Position numbers and translations under genes: made by a program. This document shows positions 31,145-45,296 of a stretch of 64,000 nt of DNA, one piece after another (within the stretch, counting starts at the first letter, position 1; the number at the start of each line of letters is the position of its first letter). Source of the stretch: Proteus terrae subsp. cibarius (GTDB lineage Bacteria; Pseudomonadota; Gammaproteobacteria; Enterobacterales; Enterobacteriaceae); the NCBI RefSeq assembly GCF_011045835.1, contig NZ_CP047349.1, positions 3,100,001 to 3,164,000 of the forward strand, given 5' to 3'. The notes beneath the pieces were generated by a model. It was not told the DNA's origin and made no database searches. It saw only the letters and a program-made list of their open reading frames with translations.

Positions 31145-31867
31145 ATGAAACGTACCAAATCGATTAATCGTGATGCTTTCCGTAAAGCATTTCGCCCTTA
31201 TCGTCTGGCGCCTGTTGCAATCGCCATCACTGCTGTATTCGCGCTTTCAGGATGTGAAGAGAGCGATGAGACAGTTTCACTGTATATGAACGCACAAGAA
31301 TGTGCTCAAGCGAATCCTTCACAAGCAGCACAATGTGAAGACTCTTATCGCACTGCATTGCAAGAAGCACAGCGTACCGCACCTAAATACGCAACATTAG
31401 AAGACTGTGTAGCTGAATTCGGTGATGCACAATGTACTCAAACAGCATCTATTGATGGACAGCCTGTAAGCACTGAAAATGCCAATAACCTTAATCCAGA
31501 TAGTTCGCAAATGGCTCAAGCTAACTCCGGTGGTAGCTTTTTTATGCCATTAATGGCGGGTTATATGATGGGTCGCCTAATGGGTGGTGGTGCACCAGCA
31601 CAACCTTTATTTAGTTCGCGTAACCCAACAAGCCCTGCAAATGGTAAATTTGTGGATGCAACAGGCCGTAACTACGGTCCTGCAGTTGGCGGTCGTCAAA
31701 TGAACGTACCAAAAACAGCCATGACACCAAAACCATCAACAACCTCAACGGTAACTCGTGGTGGCTTTGGTAACACTGTATCAAGACAAGCAGCTGCTCA
31801 ACGTACCAATGCAACCAATAATAACCGTAGCTCAACCGGTTCGTCTTCTTATCGTTCAGGTGGTTAA
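31145..31867 (+). CDS. ygiB: DUF1190 lipoprotein-like protein YgiB
   Basis: The 240-residue product matches E. coli YgiB (223) throughout, including [30 protein letters not shown] and [17 protein letters not shown] hydrophobic segment ends in LSGCEE, a lipobox-like site, so it is probably exported and lipid-anchored. The start is set by homology (MKRTKSI); other ATGs at 31124 and 31139 are in frame. The C-terminal third is rich in Thr, Asn, Ser and Gly. Function is not established. ygiC starts eight bases after the stop, forming a pair conserved with tolC. Confidence 0.92.
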   Translation: MKRTKSINRDAFRKAFRPYRLAPVAIAITAVFALSGCEESDETVSLYMNAQECAQANPSQAAQCEDSYRTALQEAQRTAPKYATLEDCVAEFGDAQCTQTASIDGQPVSTENANNLNPDSSQMAQANSGGSFFMPLMAGYMMGRLMGGGAPAQPLFSSRNPTSPANGKFVDATGRNYGPAVGGRQMNVPKTAMTPKPSTTSTVTRGGFGNTVSRQAAAQRTNATNNNRSSTGSSSYRSGG

Positions 31868-31875
31868 TTAAAACC

Positions 31876-33039
31876 ATGAAACGCGAAAATATCATTGAAC
31901 GCCCGGATTGGCGTGAAAAAGCAACGGAATTTGGCTTCAACTTTCATACCATGTATGGCGAGCCTTATTGGTCTGAAGATGCTTATTATCAATTCTCAAT
32001 GGAAGAGGTTGAAACGTTAGAAGAAACGACGGAAGAGTTGCATCAGATGTGCTTACAAGTCGCTGATAAAGTGGCTAATAGTGAAGAATTACTGACTCGC
32101 TTTCAGATCCCGCGTCACTGCTGGGATTTTGTGCGTGATTCATGGAAATCTTCTCAACCTTCACTCTATTCACGTCTTGATTTAGCGTATGACGGTAAAA
32201 GCCCAGCAAAACTGTTAGAAAATAACGCAGATACTCCGACATCACTGTATGAGTCTGCTTTTTTCCAATGGATCTGGCTTGAAGATCAAGTCAATGCAGG
32301 TCGTTTACCGCAAAATGCCGATCAATTTAATAGCATTCAAGAGAAGTTAATTGATCGATTCGCAGAGCTTCGTGATCAATACGGAATGCGTTATCTGCAT
32401 ATGTCTTGTTGCCAAGATACTGAAGAAGATCGCGGTACAGTTCAATATTTACAAGATTGTGCTGAAGAAGCCCAAGTAACGACTGACTTTGTTTTTATTG
32501 AAGATCTGGGTTTAGGTGAACGTGGTGAATTAACTGATCTGCAAGATCAGATAATCAGTAATATGTTTAAGCTTTACCCTTGGGAATTTATGTTCCGCGA
32601 AGACTTCTCAACTAAGCTGGCTGATGCAGGTATTCGTTGGTTAGAGCCTTCTTGGAAAAGCATTATTTCGAATAAAGCATTGCTACCAATGCTTTGGGAG
32701 ATGTTCCCTAATCACCCAAATCTACTACCAGCTTATTTTTATGATGGTAAAGCGCCTGATTCATTATCGCGCTATGTTATCAAGCCACTGTTTTCACGCG
32801 AAGGTGCAAATATTCGCATTGTTGAAAACGGAAAGGATATTGCTGTCGCAGATGGCCCTTACGGTGAAGAAGGCTTTATTGTTCAAGATTTCCATCCACT
32901 GCCAAAATTTGGCGATAGCTATACATTAATTGGTAGCTGGCTGGTTAACGACCAATCTGCAGGTATTTGTATTAGAGAAGATAGAGAGCTTATTACTCAA
33001 GATCTTTCCCGCTTCTATCCACATATTATTTTAGATTAA
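31876..33039 (+). CDS. ygiC: ATP-grasp glutathionylspermidine-synthase-like protein YgiC
   Basis: The 387-residue product is the length of E. coli YgiC (386) and matches along its whole length ([25 protein letters not shown] at the start, [31 protein letters not shown] near the end). The family shares the ATP-grasp C-C ligase fold of the synthetase half of glutathionylspermidine synthase/amidase, but the amidase half is absent and the true substrate is unknown. It pairs with ygiB downstream of tolC. Confidence 0.93.
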   Translation: MKRENIIERPDWREKATEFGFNFHTMYGEPYWSEDAYYQFSMEEVETLEETTEELHQMCLQVADKVANSEELLTRFQIPRHCWDFVRDSWKSSQPSLYSRLDLAYDGKSPAKLLENNADTPTSLYESAFFQWIWLEDQVNAGRLPQNADQFNSIQEKLIDRFAELRDQYGMRYLHMSCCQDTEEDRGTVQYLQDCAEEAQVTTDFVFIEDLGLGERGELTDLQDQIISNMFKLYPWEFMFREDFSTKLADAGIRWLEPSWKSIISNKALLPMLWEMFPNHPNLLPAYFYDGKAPDSLSRYVIKPLFSREGANIRIVENGKDIAVADGPYGEEGFIVQDFHPLPKFGDSYTLIGSWLVNDQSAGICIREDRELITQDLSRFYPHIILD

Positions 33040-33063
33040 TAGAAATCTTAAAATCATGTTGAG

Positions 33064-33096
33064 CACCTTATTGCTTATAAGCGGTAAGGTGTTTTT
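33064..33096 (+). terminator. intrinsic terminator after ygiC
   Basis: CACCTTA (33064-33070) and TAAGGTG (33085-33091) pair, with further imperfect pairing inside, followed by five T. Confidence 0.75.
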
Positions 33097-33121
33097 ATTC
33101 AAAATAGGTTTCGTTATCAGT

Positions 33122-33155
33122 AAAAAAGGCCAAATTCCATAAAAGAAATTTAGCC
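33122..33155 (-). terminator. intrinsic terminator after ygiD
   Basis: On the minus strand GGCTAAATTTC and GGAATTTGGCC pair around TTTTAT with minor mismatch and are followed by six T. It faces the ygiC terminator. Confidence 0.75.
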
Positions 33156-33194
33156 TTTCACTTCTATAAATCAATTAGTTTTTATTGGATAGTT

Positions 33195-33980
33195 TTATCC
33201 AATTTGAAACGTCATCATGCTTAGCGATTTATTCACAATATCATTATTCAGCACTGTTACCTTTTCACCCTCTTGTTTTAAGCCTAATAAATACAACGCA
33301 GGTAAAAAATGGTCGGGTGTAGGATGTGCCAACCGCCCTTCTTCTGTTGATAAAATCGTAAATAACGTTTCTGGTACATTATCACTTCGTAAGCTGTTTT
33401 CGACTGTCTCATTAAAGGCTAATGCCCAAGAATAAGGCGTCGCATTGCTATTTTGCCAATCCATCATTCTTAAATTGTGAACGATATTACCGCTACCAAT
33501 GATTAAGACACCTTCTTTACGTAATTCAACCAACTTTTGTCCCAATTCATAATGCCACTGCGCTGATTGGCGAGCATCAATGCTTAATTGAACAACTGGA
33601 ATATTTGCGTTGGGATACATTTTTTCAAGTATTCCCCAACTTCCATGATCTAATCCCCATTGTTCCATATCGAGTTTTAATTTAATCGGATCGATAAGAT
33701 CTTCAATTAGTGCGGCCAAGCCTATCGAGCCTCGCGCTGGGTATTCTATTGCGTATAACTCTGGTGGAAATCCATAAAAATCATGAATTGTCTTTGGTTG
33801 CGACATTGCTGTTACATAAGTTCCATCGGTATACCAATGGGCTGAAATCACTAAAATCGCTTTAGGCTGAGGAAGCGTTTCCCCTAATTTTGACCAGAGG
33901 CGAGTATATGTATTATCTTCTAATACATTCATTGGGCTACCGTGTCCAATAAACAGCGCTGGCATCATTTTTGTGTCCAT
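33195..33980 (-). CDS. ygiD: LigB/DODA-type extradiol dioxygenase YgiD
   Basis: E. coli YgiD is a zinc-dependent 4,5-DOPA extradiol dioxygenase in vitro; its natural role is unclear. The product is 261 residues from the ATG at 33980, which has AGAGGTG just upstream (a GTG two codons earlier is also in frame). Metal-binding histidines are visible in LFIGHGSPMNV, VISAHWYT and IGSGNIVHNL. It lies next to ribB in the conserved ygiD-ribB neighbourhood. Confidence 0.92.
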   Translation of the reverse strand: MDTKMMPALFIGHGSPMNVLEDNTYTRLWSKLGETLPQPKAILVISAHWYTDGTYVTAMSQPKTIHDFYGFPPELYAIEYPARGSIGLAALIEDLIDPIKLKLDMEQWGLDHGSWGILEKMYPNANIPVVQLSIDARQSAQWHYELGQKLVELRKEGVLIIGSGNIVHNLRMMDWQNSNATPYSWALAFNETVENSLRSDNVPETLFTILSTEEGRLAHPTPDHFLPALYLLGLKQEGEKVTVLNNDIVNKSLSMMTFQIG

Positions 33981-34077
33981 AATCACCTCTTATGGCTTGT
34001 GATCTTATGGCGTTAGCATAGCGCCTTCTTACTTGAAATATAGTCAAAGAAGTATGAAATAGTTATTCAAAAAATAT

Positions 34078-34112
34078 GAAAAAAGCCACCTAAGTTTCCT
34101 TAAGTAGCTTAA
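34078..34112 (-). terminator. intrinsic terminator after ribB
   Basis: On the minus strand AAGCTACTTAAG, loop GAAA, CTTAGGTGGCTT forms a 12-bp stem with two G-U pairs followed by a T-run. Confidence 0.75.
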
Positions 34113-34154
34113 ATAAGTGTGTGTGTTTTCAGTGTCGGTTATAACATGTTAATT

Positions 34155-34808
34155 TCAGCCAGCTTTTTTCTCCTCACGAAGACGATAAGCCACTAAATCT
34201 TCAATAGTTAGCACAGGCATATTGTGCTTTTTAGCAAAAGTGATCACTTCTGGTGCTCTTGCCATTGTGCCATCGTCATTTGTTAATTCGCATAACACTG
34301 CAACTGGTTTAAAACCGGCTAAAGTTGCTAAATCAATCGACGCTTCTGTGTGCCCGCCACGTGTTAACACTCCCCCAGGTTGACCACGTAATGGGAATAC
34401 ATGACCTGGGCGATTTAAATCACTTGGTTTTGCATTATCAGCTGCCGCTGCACGTACTGTGGTTAAACGATCAGAGGCTGAAACACCGGTTGTTACACCT
34501 TGTGCTGCTTCAATCGTTACTGTAAATGCAGTATGGAAATGACTGGTGTTATTTTCCACCATCATAGGCAAATCAAGTTGTTGGCGGCGTTCTTCTGTAA
34601 TACATAAACAAACAATGCCACTACCATGACGAATAGACATCGCCATTTGTTCTGTGGTCATAGTTTCTGCTGCGAAAACCATATCGCCTTCATTTTCGCG
34701 GTTCTCGTCGTCGAGCACCATCACGCCTTTACCAGCACGAAGGGCTTCTAGAGCAAGTTCAACACGCTCAAATGGATTACCGAATTCGGAAAGTAGCGTC
34801 TGATTCAT
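34155..34808 (-). CDS. ribB: 3,4-dihydroxy-2-butanone-4-phosphate synthase RibB
   Basis: RibB converts ribulose 5-phosphate into the four-carbon unit of riboflavin. The product is 217 residues, the same as E. coli. Conserved motifs include [18 protein letters not shown] (acidic active-site loop), [10 protein letters not shown] and [23 protein letters not shown]. It is preceded by an FMN riboswitch on the same transcript, so expression should fall when FMN is abundant. GAGG lies about ten bases before the ATG. Confidence 0.97.
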   Translation of the reverse strand: MNQTLLSEFGNPFERVELALEALRAGKGVMVLDDENRENEGDMVFAAETMTTEQMAMSIRHGSGIVCLCITEERRQQLDLPMMVENNTSHFHTAFTVTIEAAQGVTTGVSASDRLTTVRAAAADNAKPSDLNRPGHVFPLRGQPGGVLTRGGHTEASIDLATLAGFKPVAVLCELTNDDGTMARAPEVITFAKKHNMPVLTIEDLVAYRLREEKKAG

Positions 34809-34937
34809 GGTAAAAAAACCTCAATAATTAATGAAAGTTACCAGAACCAGGGCAGTCTTAGGAGTGGATCTCTGCTTAGTAAGTACATAAGCAGAAACAA
34901 CAGGAATGGATACAATGATCCTACTGATGCTATTTTA

Positions 34938-35087
34938 TTCTCTCCCATCCAGACTTTAACTGTCGGCTCCAGAATCACACTGGATCTGCTGACCTTTGCA
35001 TCACAATGGCAACACAAAGCGCTCGCGGGCTTTACCTAAATATTCAGGTATCTACCGCCGGTGGGGACTTTCACCCCGCCCTGAGAT
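34938..35087 (-). ncRNA. FMN riboswitch (RFN element) in the ribB leader
   Basis: Read on the minus strand, all conserved RFN blocks appear in order: GGGCGGGGTGAAAGTCCCC, ACCGGCGGTA, GCCCGCGAGC, GGTCAGCAGATCC, TGTGATTCTGGAGCCGACAG and GTCTGGATGGGAGAGA. The closing helix pairs TCTCAG with the GGGAGA end. About 130 bases separate it from the ribB start; a hairpin there (TCTGCTTA/TAAGCAGA) may be part of the expression platform. A -10 TATAAT lies just upstream at 35118-35113. Confidence 0.95.
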
Positions 35088-35293
35088 TAACGGTGAAACT
35101 ATACGCTTTAAAATTATAAGAGGCAATCATCAATCGGCGACAATCTTTGTTTCATCACATAATCATTTTATGACATACGGTTATTTAACTATTTATAATA
35201 AAAAGTAACAATAATCTTGATATCTGGTTTTATTCCCTCTGTCCTCATATTACACTTAGCCTCAGCTTTCTATTTTATTTGTGAGGACTTCCC

Positions 35294-35614
35294 ATGTTGG
35301 ACCCGAAAAAACTTGAACAAGTCGCGCGCCAAATCCAAAACGTCCTGCCACAGGGCATTAAAGATATTGGTGATGATATTGATAAAAAAATCCGCACTGT
35401 TCTACAATCTCAATTAAACAAATTGGATTTAGTTAATCGCGAAGAGTTTGATGTACAAACTCAAGTTTTATTACGTACTCGTGAAAAACTTAATCGTTTA
35501 GAGCAACGTTTAAATGAGCTAGAAGCTGGTCTGCAGGAAAAACCTCAAGCTGAAATTGCCCAAGTTGAAGAAGTGGAAATTGTGGTAGAAACTCCAGCAG
35601 AAAATAAAGCTTAA
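35294..35614 (+). CDS. ubiK: ubiquinone biosynthesis accessory factor UbiK
   Basis: UbiK (YqiC) is a small membrane-associated coiled-coil protein that helps the cytosolic Ubi complex make ubiquinone under aerobic conditions. The 106-residue product carries the BMFP-family core ([38 protein letters not shown]) and a C-terminal coiled coil with an acidic tail. GAGGA precedes the ATG. It is divergent from ribB, the E. coli arrangement. Confidence 0.93.
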   Translation: MLDPKKLEQVARQIQNVLPQGIKDIGDDIDKKIRTVLQSQLNKLDLVNREEFDVQTQVLLRTREKLNRLEQRLNELEAGLQEKPQAEIAQVEEVEIVVETPAENKA

Positions 35615-35649
35615 TCTATTCACTTTATTACTTGTTTTAGTAATAAAGA

Positions 35650-35690
35650 AATAACCCTGTATCTTACAAAGATACAGGGTTATTTTTTAT
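35650..35690. terminator. bidirectional terminator between ubiK and the alpha-glucosidase gene
   Basis: AATAACCCTGTATC, loop TTACAAA, GATACAGGGTTATT is a perfect 14-bp stem followed by a T-run on the plus strand. It serves the convergent ubiK and glucosidase genes. Confidence 0.9.
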
Positions 35691-35713
35691 ATACTCAAAA
35701 TATCCATCAATAG

Positions 35714-38664
<2,951 letters not shown>

Positions 38665-38779
38665 AAAAATATCCTCTTATTTACTGCTACTGAAACGACA
38701 TGCTATTTAATTCATATTTTTTCTGTAAATTCAGATTAGATTCTTTTCTCTTTATTCTCTCATCTAAAATGAATTATTC

Positions 38780-38843
38780 GTGATCTGATTCATACTAATC
38801 TTTCAGGCAAAGTGATCTCATTTTTAGTCAAAAATCAGATCAC
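38780..38843. promoter_or_regulatory. putative GntR operator cluster
   Basis: Three copies of one element lie between the divergent transporter and regulator genes: GTGATCTGATT at 38780-38790, GTGATCTCATT at 38812-38822, and the reverse complement AATCAGATCAC at 38833-38843. The second and third form an inverted repeat (AAAGTGATCT/AGATCACTTT). This is the layout expected for a dimeric local repressor; assignment to the adjacent GntR protein is inference. Confidence 0.55.
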
Positions 38844-38965
38844 TTTTTATTTTTTGATAACGTTCACATTTTTGAGGTATAAATGATTATCCTATATATC
38901 AAAAGATTAGATTCATATAAATTAAATAAAGAAAGCCGGTTTTAAGAATAAAAAGAGGTATAAAA

Positions 38966-39670
38966 GTGATCTACAAAGACATTGCAAAAAGCCTAAGAAT
39001 TCAAATAAATTCGGCTGGATACCAAATTGGTGACCCTTTACCAGCAGAAAAATCATTAGCACAGCAATACAACGTATCGAGAATGACAATACGTAAAGCG
39101 GTGGATTTATTAGTGACCGCAGGATTATTAGAACGAAAACATGGTTCAGGAACTTATATTAAAGAAAAAGATGTTCATCATGAAAATGCAAGCTTAAAAG
39201 GCTTTGTCGAATTAATGGCAAATACAGGCCACAATGTAAGAAGTGAAGTTATAGAATTTCGTGTTATTCCCTGCCCTTTATCTATCTCCAGTAAATTACG
39301 TATCAACTCAAATGAACGTATTTTTTATTCAAGGCGAATACGTTACGTCGATAATAAACCACTTATTGTTGAAGACAGTTACATGCCTGTTAAATATTTT
39401 CGTAATTTAACCTTAATGCATTTAGAAGGTTCTAAATTTGATTTTATTGAAAATATTTGCCAAATAAAAATATCAGGAAGTTATGAAACTTTTCACCCTA
39501 TTATGCCTGATAACAATATTTGTCAATTATTAAAAATAGAAGCTAACATTCCAATATTAAGACTTAGTACATTATCATATAGTACTCAGGGTGATTATAT
39601 TAATTATTCGATTATGTATAGAAACACTCAAGATTATATTGTTGAGTATCATTTAAAAAGAGAACAATAA
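38966..39670 (+). CDS. GntR-family regulator with UTRA sensor domain
   Basis: The 234-residue product has an N-terminal winged helix typical of GntR (GDPLPAEKSLAQQYNVSRMTIRKAVDLLVTAGLLERKHGSGTYI, about residues 22-66) and a UTRA ligand-binding domain (about 80-230; RRIRYVDNKPLIVEDSYMP). UTRA members next to PTS sugar genes usually sense the phosphorylated sugar and relieve repression. The start is GTG, with AGAGGT upstream. It is divergent from the alpha-glucoside operon, separated by about 300 bases holding the repeated GTGATCT elements. Confidence 0.9.
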   Translation: MIYKDIAKSLRIQINSAGYQIGDPLPAEKSLAQQYNVSRMTIRKAVDLLVTAGLLERKHGSGTYIKEKDVHHENASLKGFVELMANTGHNVRSEVIEFRVIPCPLSISSKLRINSNERIFYSRRIRYVDNKPLIVEDSYMPVKYFRNLTLMHLEGSKFDFIENICQIKISGSYETFHPIMPDNNICQLLKIEANIPILRLSTLSYSTQGDYINYSIMYRNTQDYIVEYHLKREQ

Positions 39671-39720
39671 CCATTAATAAAAATGTCATTAAAAATGATA
39701 ATAGTTAGATCCTTTATTAT

Positions 39721-39745
39721 AAAAAAAAGCACTCCAAAGAGTGCC
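39721..39745 (-). terminator. intrinsic terminator after hldE
   Basis: GCACTC, loop CAAA, GAGTGC (plus strand 39729-39744) with eight A on its left, which are T on the minus strand. Confidence 0.8.
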
Positions 39746-39766
39746 TTTCATCGTTAATTTATGTCA

Positions 39767-41191
39767 TTATTTCTTTTTAATCGCATTAATAATATTTGTT
39801 GTAGAAATGCCATCTTCAAAATTCAGCACTTTTACTTCACCGCCAGCAGCCCAAACTTCTTTGCTACCTGCGATATCTTCAGGCTTATAATCACCACCTT
39901 TAACTAAGATATCTGGTAATACAGAGGCAATTAAGCGCTGTGGTGTATCTTCTTCAAACGCAACAACCCAATCGACTGCGCCTAAAGCACCCAAAACCGT
40001 CATACGCTGTTCTAATGGGTTAACAGGACGACTTTCACCTTTTAAGCGCTTAGTAGACGCATCACTATTTACAGCAACAATAAGGCGATCTCCGAGTTTA
40101 CGTGCATTTGCTAAATAGCTAACATGACCTGCATGAAGAATATCAAAACAACCATTCGTCATAACAATACGCTCACCGCGTTGACGCGCTAATTCGACAG
40201 CTTGTTTTAATTGCTCTTCTTCCATCATGCCGAAGCCGTTGTCAGCACGACCACGAATAGCATTTTCAAGCTCAATAGGTGATACAGTGGATGTTCCTAG
40301 TTTACCCACAACAACACCTGCAGCAGCGTTTGCAAGGAAACAGGCTTCGCCTAAAGGTTTGCCTGCAGCTAAAGAGGTTGCTAATACACCAATTACCGTA
40401 TCTCCCGCGCCTGTAACATCATAAACTTCTTGTGCTTGAGTTGGTAAATGCAGTGGGGCTTCATTAGCACGGAGTAAACTCATTCCACGCTCTGAGCGAG
40501 TGATAAGCAACGCTTCAAGATCTAAATCTCTAACTAATTTTGTGCCTTTCTCCACCAGCTCATCATCGGTTTTACAGACACCAACGACTTGTTCAAATTC
40601 AGACATATTTGGTGTTAATAATGTCGCACCGCGATAACGTTCAAAATCAGCTCCCTTAGGATCGATTAATACAGGGACACCTGCTTTTTTCGCCAGTTGG
40701 ATCATCTCTTGAACATGAGAAAGCGCGCCTTTGGCATAGTCTGATAAAACCAATGCACCGATAGAAGGTAATGCTTGCTGAATACGTTCATAAATAGGTT
40801 GAGGATCAACATTGCTAAATCCTTCTTCAAAATCAAGACGGATTAATTGCTGATTACGAGAAAGAACACGTAATTTTGTGATCGTTGGATGTGTCGCAAC
40901 AGAGACAAAATCACAACGCACATTGACCTGATTTAATGTATTGCTCAATGCTTTTGCGGCTTCATCAATACCGGTTAAACCCACTAAACGCGAATTAGCA
41001 CCAAGAGACGCAATATTCATTGCAACGTTTGCAGCCCCTCCTGGTCGCTCTTCTGTGGTATCTACTTTGACCACTGGCACTGGGGCTTCTGGTGAAATTC
41101 GACTTGTTGGGCCATACCAATAGCGGTCTAACATGACGTCACCGACAACCAACACATTGGCCTTATTAAAATCCGGCAGCGTTACTTTCAT
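39767..41191 (-). CDS. hldE: bifunctional heptose-phosphate kinase/adenylyltransferase HldE
   Basis: HldE makes ADP-heptose for the LPS inner core. The 474-residue product (E. coli 477) has an N-terminal PfkB-type kinase (about residues 1-315; [26 protein letters not shown]) and a C-terminal nucleotidyltransferase (about 340-474; [16 protein letters not shown] with the HxGH motif). The ATG at 41191 gives MKVTLPDF as in E. coli; the frame is open to 41236. glnE lies upstream on the same strand, the E. coli order. Confidence 0.97.
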   Translation of the reverse strand: MKVTLPDFNKANVLVVGDVMLDRYWYGPTSRISPEAPVPVVKVDTTEERPGGAANVAMNIASLGANSRLVGLTGIDEAAKALSNTLNQVNVRCDFVSVATHPTITKLRVLSRNQQLIRLDFEEGFSNVDPQPIYERIQQALPSIGALVLSDYAKGALSHVQEMIQLAKKAGVPVLIDPKGADFERYRGATLLTPNMSEFEQVVGVCKTDDELVEKGTKLVRDLDLEALLITRSERGMSLLRANEAPLHLPTQAQEVYDVTGAGDTVIGVLATSLAAGKPLGEACFLANAAAGVVVGKLGTSTVSPIELENAIRGRADNGFGMMEEEQLKQAVELARQRGERIVMTNGCFDILHAGHVSYLANARKLGDRLIVAVNSDASTKRLKGESRPVNPLEQRMTVLGALGAVDWVVAFEEDTPQRLIASVLPDILVKGGDYKPEDIAGSKEVWAAGGEVKVLNFEDGISTTNIINAIKKK

Positions 41192-41286
41192 CCCATACTC
41201 CACATTTATTTTCAAAATAAGCCGAAATAATACCATAACTTGTTAAGCAAAAAGAGATACACATAAGACTTCATGCCAACAAACCA

Positions 41287-44127
41287 TTACTCTTGTTCAC
41301 CGAGCCACTTCAGTTTGCTTTTTAATACGCACTCGCGCTCTGCGATAAAACAATGATTATCCACAATAGCAGGTAATGCTTGTAGCGCCAGGTGATGTAA
41401 TTCATTGCGCAATGTGACATAAGCATGTGTTAAAGCGAGGGCTTCATCTTCATCCATCACTTGATGTTTTGCCATTAACTCAAAAATACGCACATTATCC
41501 GACCAACGAGTTAAAGCCGGATATTGGTGAGAAAAACGCAATACTAAATATTGCGCGATAAATTCAATATCGGTAATACCGCCAGATGAAGTTTTTAAAT
41601 CAAATTTATCTGCTTGTGTTGGTGCAAGATGTTGCACCATTTTTTTACGCATATCGCGTACTTCATTTTGTAACACATCAGCATCACGAGAAAGACATAG
41701 CGTTTCGTGACGAATACGTGAAAACATCTGTTGTAATTCATCATCACCATAAATCATTCTGGCACGAATTAGCGCTTGATGTTCCCAAGTCCAAGCTTCA
41801 TTTTTCTGATATTCATCAAAAGCTTGAATAGTACTAACCAACATACCGGATTCACCTGAAGGGCGTAAACGCGCATCAACCTCATACAATACGCCAGAGG
41901 AAGTTCGTGTACTAAACAAATGGATAATACGCTGTGCTAAACGCAGATAAAATTGGCGAGCATCAATCTGTTTTGCTCCCGTTGTCACTGTATTTATTGG
42001 ACAATCTAATAAAAAGACTAAATCCAAATCAGAGCTATATCCTAGCTCCCATCCCCCCAATTTGCCGTATCCAATCACTGCAAAACCCAGTCCATCACGA
42101 TGAGCTAAATGTTCGGGCTCACCATAACGTTTCACCATATATGACCAAGCTTGATGAACAACAGTATGAATCATAGCTTCAGCCAAGTAGGTTAGGTGGT
42201 CGCTAACCTTCATGACAGGTAATACACCTGTAATATCTTCAGCAGCGATACGTAGTAATTGAGCTTGCTTAAACTGACGTAATGCTTCTAATCGTTGCTC
42301 TTCGTCTTCTTCCGGCACACGTAATAAATATTGTCGTAATTCATCACGATACGCATCTAAAGGCAGGGGTTGATAAAGAGAATTGGGATCAAGTAATTCA
42401 TCTAACAATAAAGGGTGAAGTGCTAATTGTTCAGCGATCATCGGAGATGCCGCGCAGAGCCGTATGACATGCGTTAAAACTTCATCCGACTCTTGCATCA
42501 ACTCTAAATACGTTGTTCGACTCACAATGCTTAATAACAGAGGCGTCACGCGTTGTAGTGTCACTAGAGTTTGAGGTTGTTGGCAAATTTTAGCTAATAG
42601 TTTTGGCATTAAGGCATCAAGAACATCTCGTCCTCTCGGCCCAATCGTTCGCTTGCCAATATCTTGTCGAAAATTCTGCAACGTCTGATTTATCGCCTCA
42701 AGAGCTTCGATGGTTAATGTCTCATGAAATAATGACGACGTTTCAGGCAAACGCCCTAATAACCAAAGACGCTTAAATTCAGCGATATCGTCTTCATCAT
42801 CGTTCTCGTCTTCTTCACCAATTAATTGCGTGAAAATCACGGAAACAGCCTGCATCTTGTGGCTAATTTCTTGATAAAGCGTTTCCCAATCATCAAATCC
42901 CATTGCAAAAGTTAACCGTGCTTGATCTTCTTCACTTTCTGGTAAGGTTTGGGTTTGTTGATCACCAATAGATTGCAGTAAATTTTCTAATCGGCGAAGG
43001 AAAAGATAACTTTCAGTTAGTTGCGCGGTTTCTTGTGATGTTAACAGCTCAAGTTTAGTGATGACATTAAGCACTGTTAATAATGAATTACTTTGTAACT
43101 CGGGCTCTCTTCCCCCACGAATTAGCTGGAAAACCTGAGTAATAAATTCAATTTCACGTATCCCCCCAGAGCCCAATTTTATGTTATCAATCATGCCACG
43201 ACGACGGACTTCGCGACTGATCATGGATTTCATATTTCTAAGTGATTGGATCACACTAAAATCAATATAACGACGATAAACAAAAGGACGTAACATTTGC
43301 CGTAAAATTTGGCAATATTCTTTCTTTTCAGCACCTAGAACACGCGCTTTGATCATCGCATAGCGTTCCCAATCTCGCCCTTGCTCTTGATAATAATCTT
43401 CCAGTGCTGCAAAACTCATTACCAAAGGACCACTTTCACCAAAAGGACGTAATCGCATATCAACACGATAGACAAAGCCATCAATGGTCTGCTGATCCAA
43501 AGCCTTAATAAGCTTTTGACCTAAGCGAGTAAAAAACTGTGCATTATCTAATTCTCGGCGTCCACCTTGCGTAAATCCATTTTCAGGATAGGCAAAAATT
43601 AAGTCGATATCAGAAGAAAAGTTAAGTTCAAACCCACCTAGTTTTCCCATTCCTAAAATCAATAATGGTTGAGGTTTTCCTTCATGATCACAAGGTGTTC
43701 CCCATTGTTGGCAACATTGCTGATAAAGCGTATCTCTCGCAACACAAATTAATGTTTCAGCCAATACGCTCAAATGTTTTAGTGCACAAGGAATATCGCC
43801 TAATTGAAAAAATTGTAGCCATGCAATGCGCACTAATTGTTGATGACGAAATTGGCGTAAGATCCGCATCACATCATCTTCATTATCAACATTGGCTAAT
43901 TTTTCTGTTAATTGAGACTCATAACTCTGCCATTCCACACTAGTTGGTGGATTTTGCCTGATATCAGTTAACCATTGAGGATTAACGCGTAAATGCTCTG
44001 TTGCAAAAGGGCTAAAAGCAAAAAACTGTTGTTCAAGCTCACTAAAAGGTGCTAACGCGTTTAATTGAGAAGAGAACCCACACTGTGCTTTATTCCACAA
44101 TTGTTGAAATACACCGATAACAGACAT
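41287..44127 (-). CDS. glnE: glutamine synthetase adenylyltransferase/deadenylylase GlnE
   Basis: GlnE adds and removes AMP on glutamine synthetase in response to PII and glutamine. The 946-residue product equals E. coli in length. Both nucleotidyltransferase halves are visible: the N-terminal deadenylylase with [20 protein letters not shown] (about 160-180) and the C-terminal adenylylase with [19 protein letters not shown] (about 695-715). It lies between ygiF and hldE on the same strand, as in E. coli. Confidence 0.97.
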   Translation of the reverse strand: MSVIGVFQQLWNKAQCGFSSQLNALAPFSELEQQFFAFSPFATEHLRVNPQWLTDIRQNPPTSVEWQSYESQLTEKLANVDNEDDVMRILRQFRHQQLVRIAWLQFFQLGDIPCALKHLSVLAETLICVARDTLYQQCCQQWGTPCDHEGKPQPLLILGMGKLGGFELNFSSDIDLIFAYPENGFTQGGRRELDNAQFFTRLGQKLIKALDQQTIDGFVYRVDMRLRPFGESGPLVMSFAALEDYYQEQGRDWERYAMIKARVLGAEKKEYCQILRQMLRPFVYRRYIDFSVIQSLRNMKSMISREVRRRGMIDNIKLGSGGIREIEFITQVFQLIRGGREPELQSNSLLTVLNVITKLELLTSQETAQLTESYLFLRRLENLLQSIGDQQTQTLPESEEDQARLTFAMGFDDWETLYQEISHKMQAVSVIFTQLIGEEDENDDEDDIAEFKRLWLLGRLPETSSLFHETLTIEALEAINQTLQNFRQDIGKRTIGPRGRDVLDALMPKLLAKICQQPQTLVTLQRVTPLLLSIVSRTTYLELMQESDEVLTHVIRLCAASPMIAEQLALHPLLLDELLDPNSLYQPLPLDAYRDELRQYLLRVPEEDEEQRLEALRQFKQAQLLRIAAEDITGVLPVMKVSDHLTYLAEAMIHTVVHQAWSYMVKRYGEPEHLAHRDGLGFAVIGYGKLGGWELGYSSDLDLVFLLDCPINTVTTGAKQIDARQFYLRLAQRIIHLFSTRTSSGVLYEVDARLRPSGESGMLVSTIQAFDEYQKNEAWTWEHQALIRARMIYGDDELQQMFSRIRHETLCLSRDADVLQNEVRDMRKKMVQHLAPTQADKFDLKTSSGGITDIEFIAQYLVLRFSHQYPALTRWSDNVRIFELMAKHQVMDEDEALALTHAYVTLRNELHHLALQALPAIVDNHCFIAERECVLKSKLKWLGEQE

Positions 44128-44153
44128 AAATAGACTCTCAAGTTGTCAGGAAA

Positions 44154-45077
44154 TTAAGCAATAGATAGTAACCACGCCATAGAAGATAACTTAAAATTCA
44201 ACCATAAAACATGATAATAGTCGGTTGCAGTTGTAAATGTTAACGGTGAAATACCATTGAGTGACTGTTGCATAGATTCAGGCAGATCAGACTGTTTTTT
44301 ACACCAATCTGAAAATAACGCCAACATTGCTGGCATAGTAATTGTCGGTGGTGTTGGGTTAGCAAAAATGGCTTCTTCTAATGCTTGTATTGCACTTAAC
44401 CATTTCGTGAGTTGCTGAGCAGTTGTATCACTAGGAGAAAGGTTCACCACACTCAACGATAAAGCAGGTTTATCTTTCGCTAAATAATAACCTCGAGCTG
44501 CTTTACTGCGAGAAGCTAGGCGCAATCCCCCCTTTTCACCTAAATAAGTTGCTAATGCGATAACATCTGACACATCGCCTTTTTTAAGCTCTAACTCGAA
44601 CTCTTCAATCGGCAACTCGTATTGATGAGTACGAATAGCACCTTTATCTAATACCACTTCAATTTGGCTATTTTGAAAATCCACCAGCCAGATTTCGCGA
44701 TAAAAATCGGTATTAAACAGCACATTGAGTTGTGTTTCTAATAGGGTTAAATCTGTATTTTCAGGCCAGATTTCTGCTGGAAAGCGCGCTAAATCTAATT
44801 TAGGTTGTTCTAATTTCACGTTATACTCTGGACGTTGATGCAAACCTGCAACCACTTTACCTGCGGTTTTAATTGTCATTTCATAACTTTCATCAACACC
44901 ACGAATACGCAATCCCATATCCCAACGACGAATTTGATTATCTGTCGTCTCAAAGTAAAGATTAGTCAGCTTTTTGGGTGCAGAGTGTTGATGAGGTAGA
45001 GTCAGAATGCGCTGAATAATGTGAGGAATAGCGGCAGGTATAGCACTCATTTTGAGTTCAGTTTCTAATTGGCTCAT
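44154..45077 (-). CDS. ygiF: CYTH-domain triphosphatase YgiF, short C-terminus
   Basis: E. coli YgiF is an inorganic triphosphatase with an N-terminal CYTH domain and a C-terminal CHAD domain (433 residues). Here the CYTH domain is whole: ETELK at residues 5-9, MGLRIRG, YEMTIKTAG, LHQRPEYNV and SKAARGYYLA. The product is only 307 residues: about 100 residues remain after the CYTH domain and they do not show the histidine-rich CHAD pattern. The CHAD domain therefore appears reduced or lost. AAGGGAAA precedes the ATG. It lies upstream of glnE as in E. coli. Confidence 0.88.
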   Translation of the reverse strand: MSQLETELKMSAIPAAIPHIIQRILTLPHQHSAPKKLTNLYFETTDNQIRRWDMGLRIRGVDESYEMTIKTAGKVVAGLHQRPEYNVKLEQPKLDLARFPAEIWPENTDLTLLETQLNVLFNTDFYREIWLVDFQNSQIEVVLDKGAIRTHQYELPIEEFELELKKGDVSDVIALATYLGEKGGLRLASRSKAARGYYLAKDKPALSLSVVNLSPSDTTAQQLTKWLSAIQALEEAIFANPTPPTITMPAMLALFSDWCKKQSDLPESMQQSLNGISPLTFTTATDYYHVLWLNFKLSSMAWLLSIA

Positions 45078-45296
45078 TCTATTTCCCTTAAGTAAATCAA
45101 TTGATTAGTAAAATATTTGACGCATTTTCATTTTGCAAGTGATAGCCTAATAACAATAATGAATAAAAGGCAGATTATCCCTATATTCTACCAGTTAAGA
45201 GTGTTCTCATTCTGGTTTACTATTTGCTTACGCAAACTTTACTCTTTAGTATCAGTAAAAATATTCTCTTGTATAGATAAAAAAGTTGAAAACATA

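Noticed and set aside
34996..35208. Plus-strand frame across the ribB leader
   Set aside because: It is the antisense of the FMN riboswitch and its product has no recognisable features.
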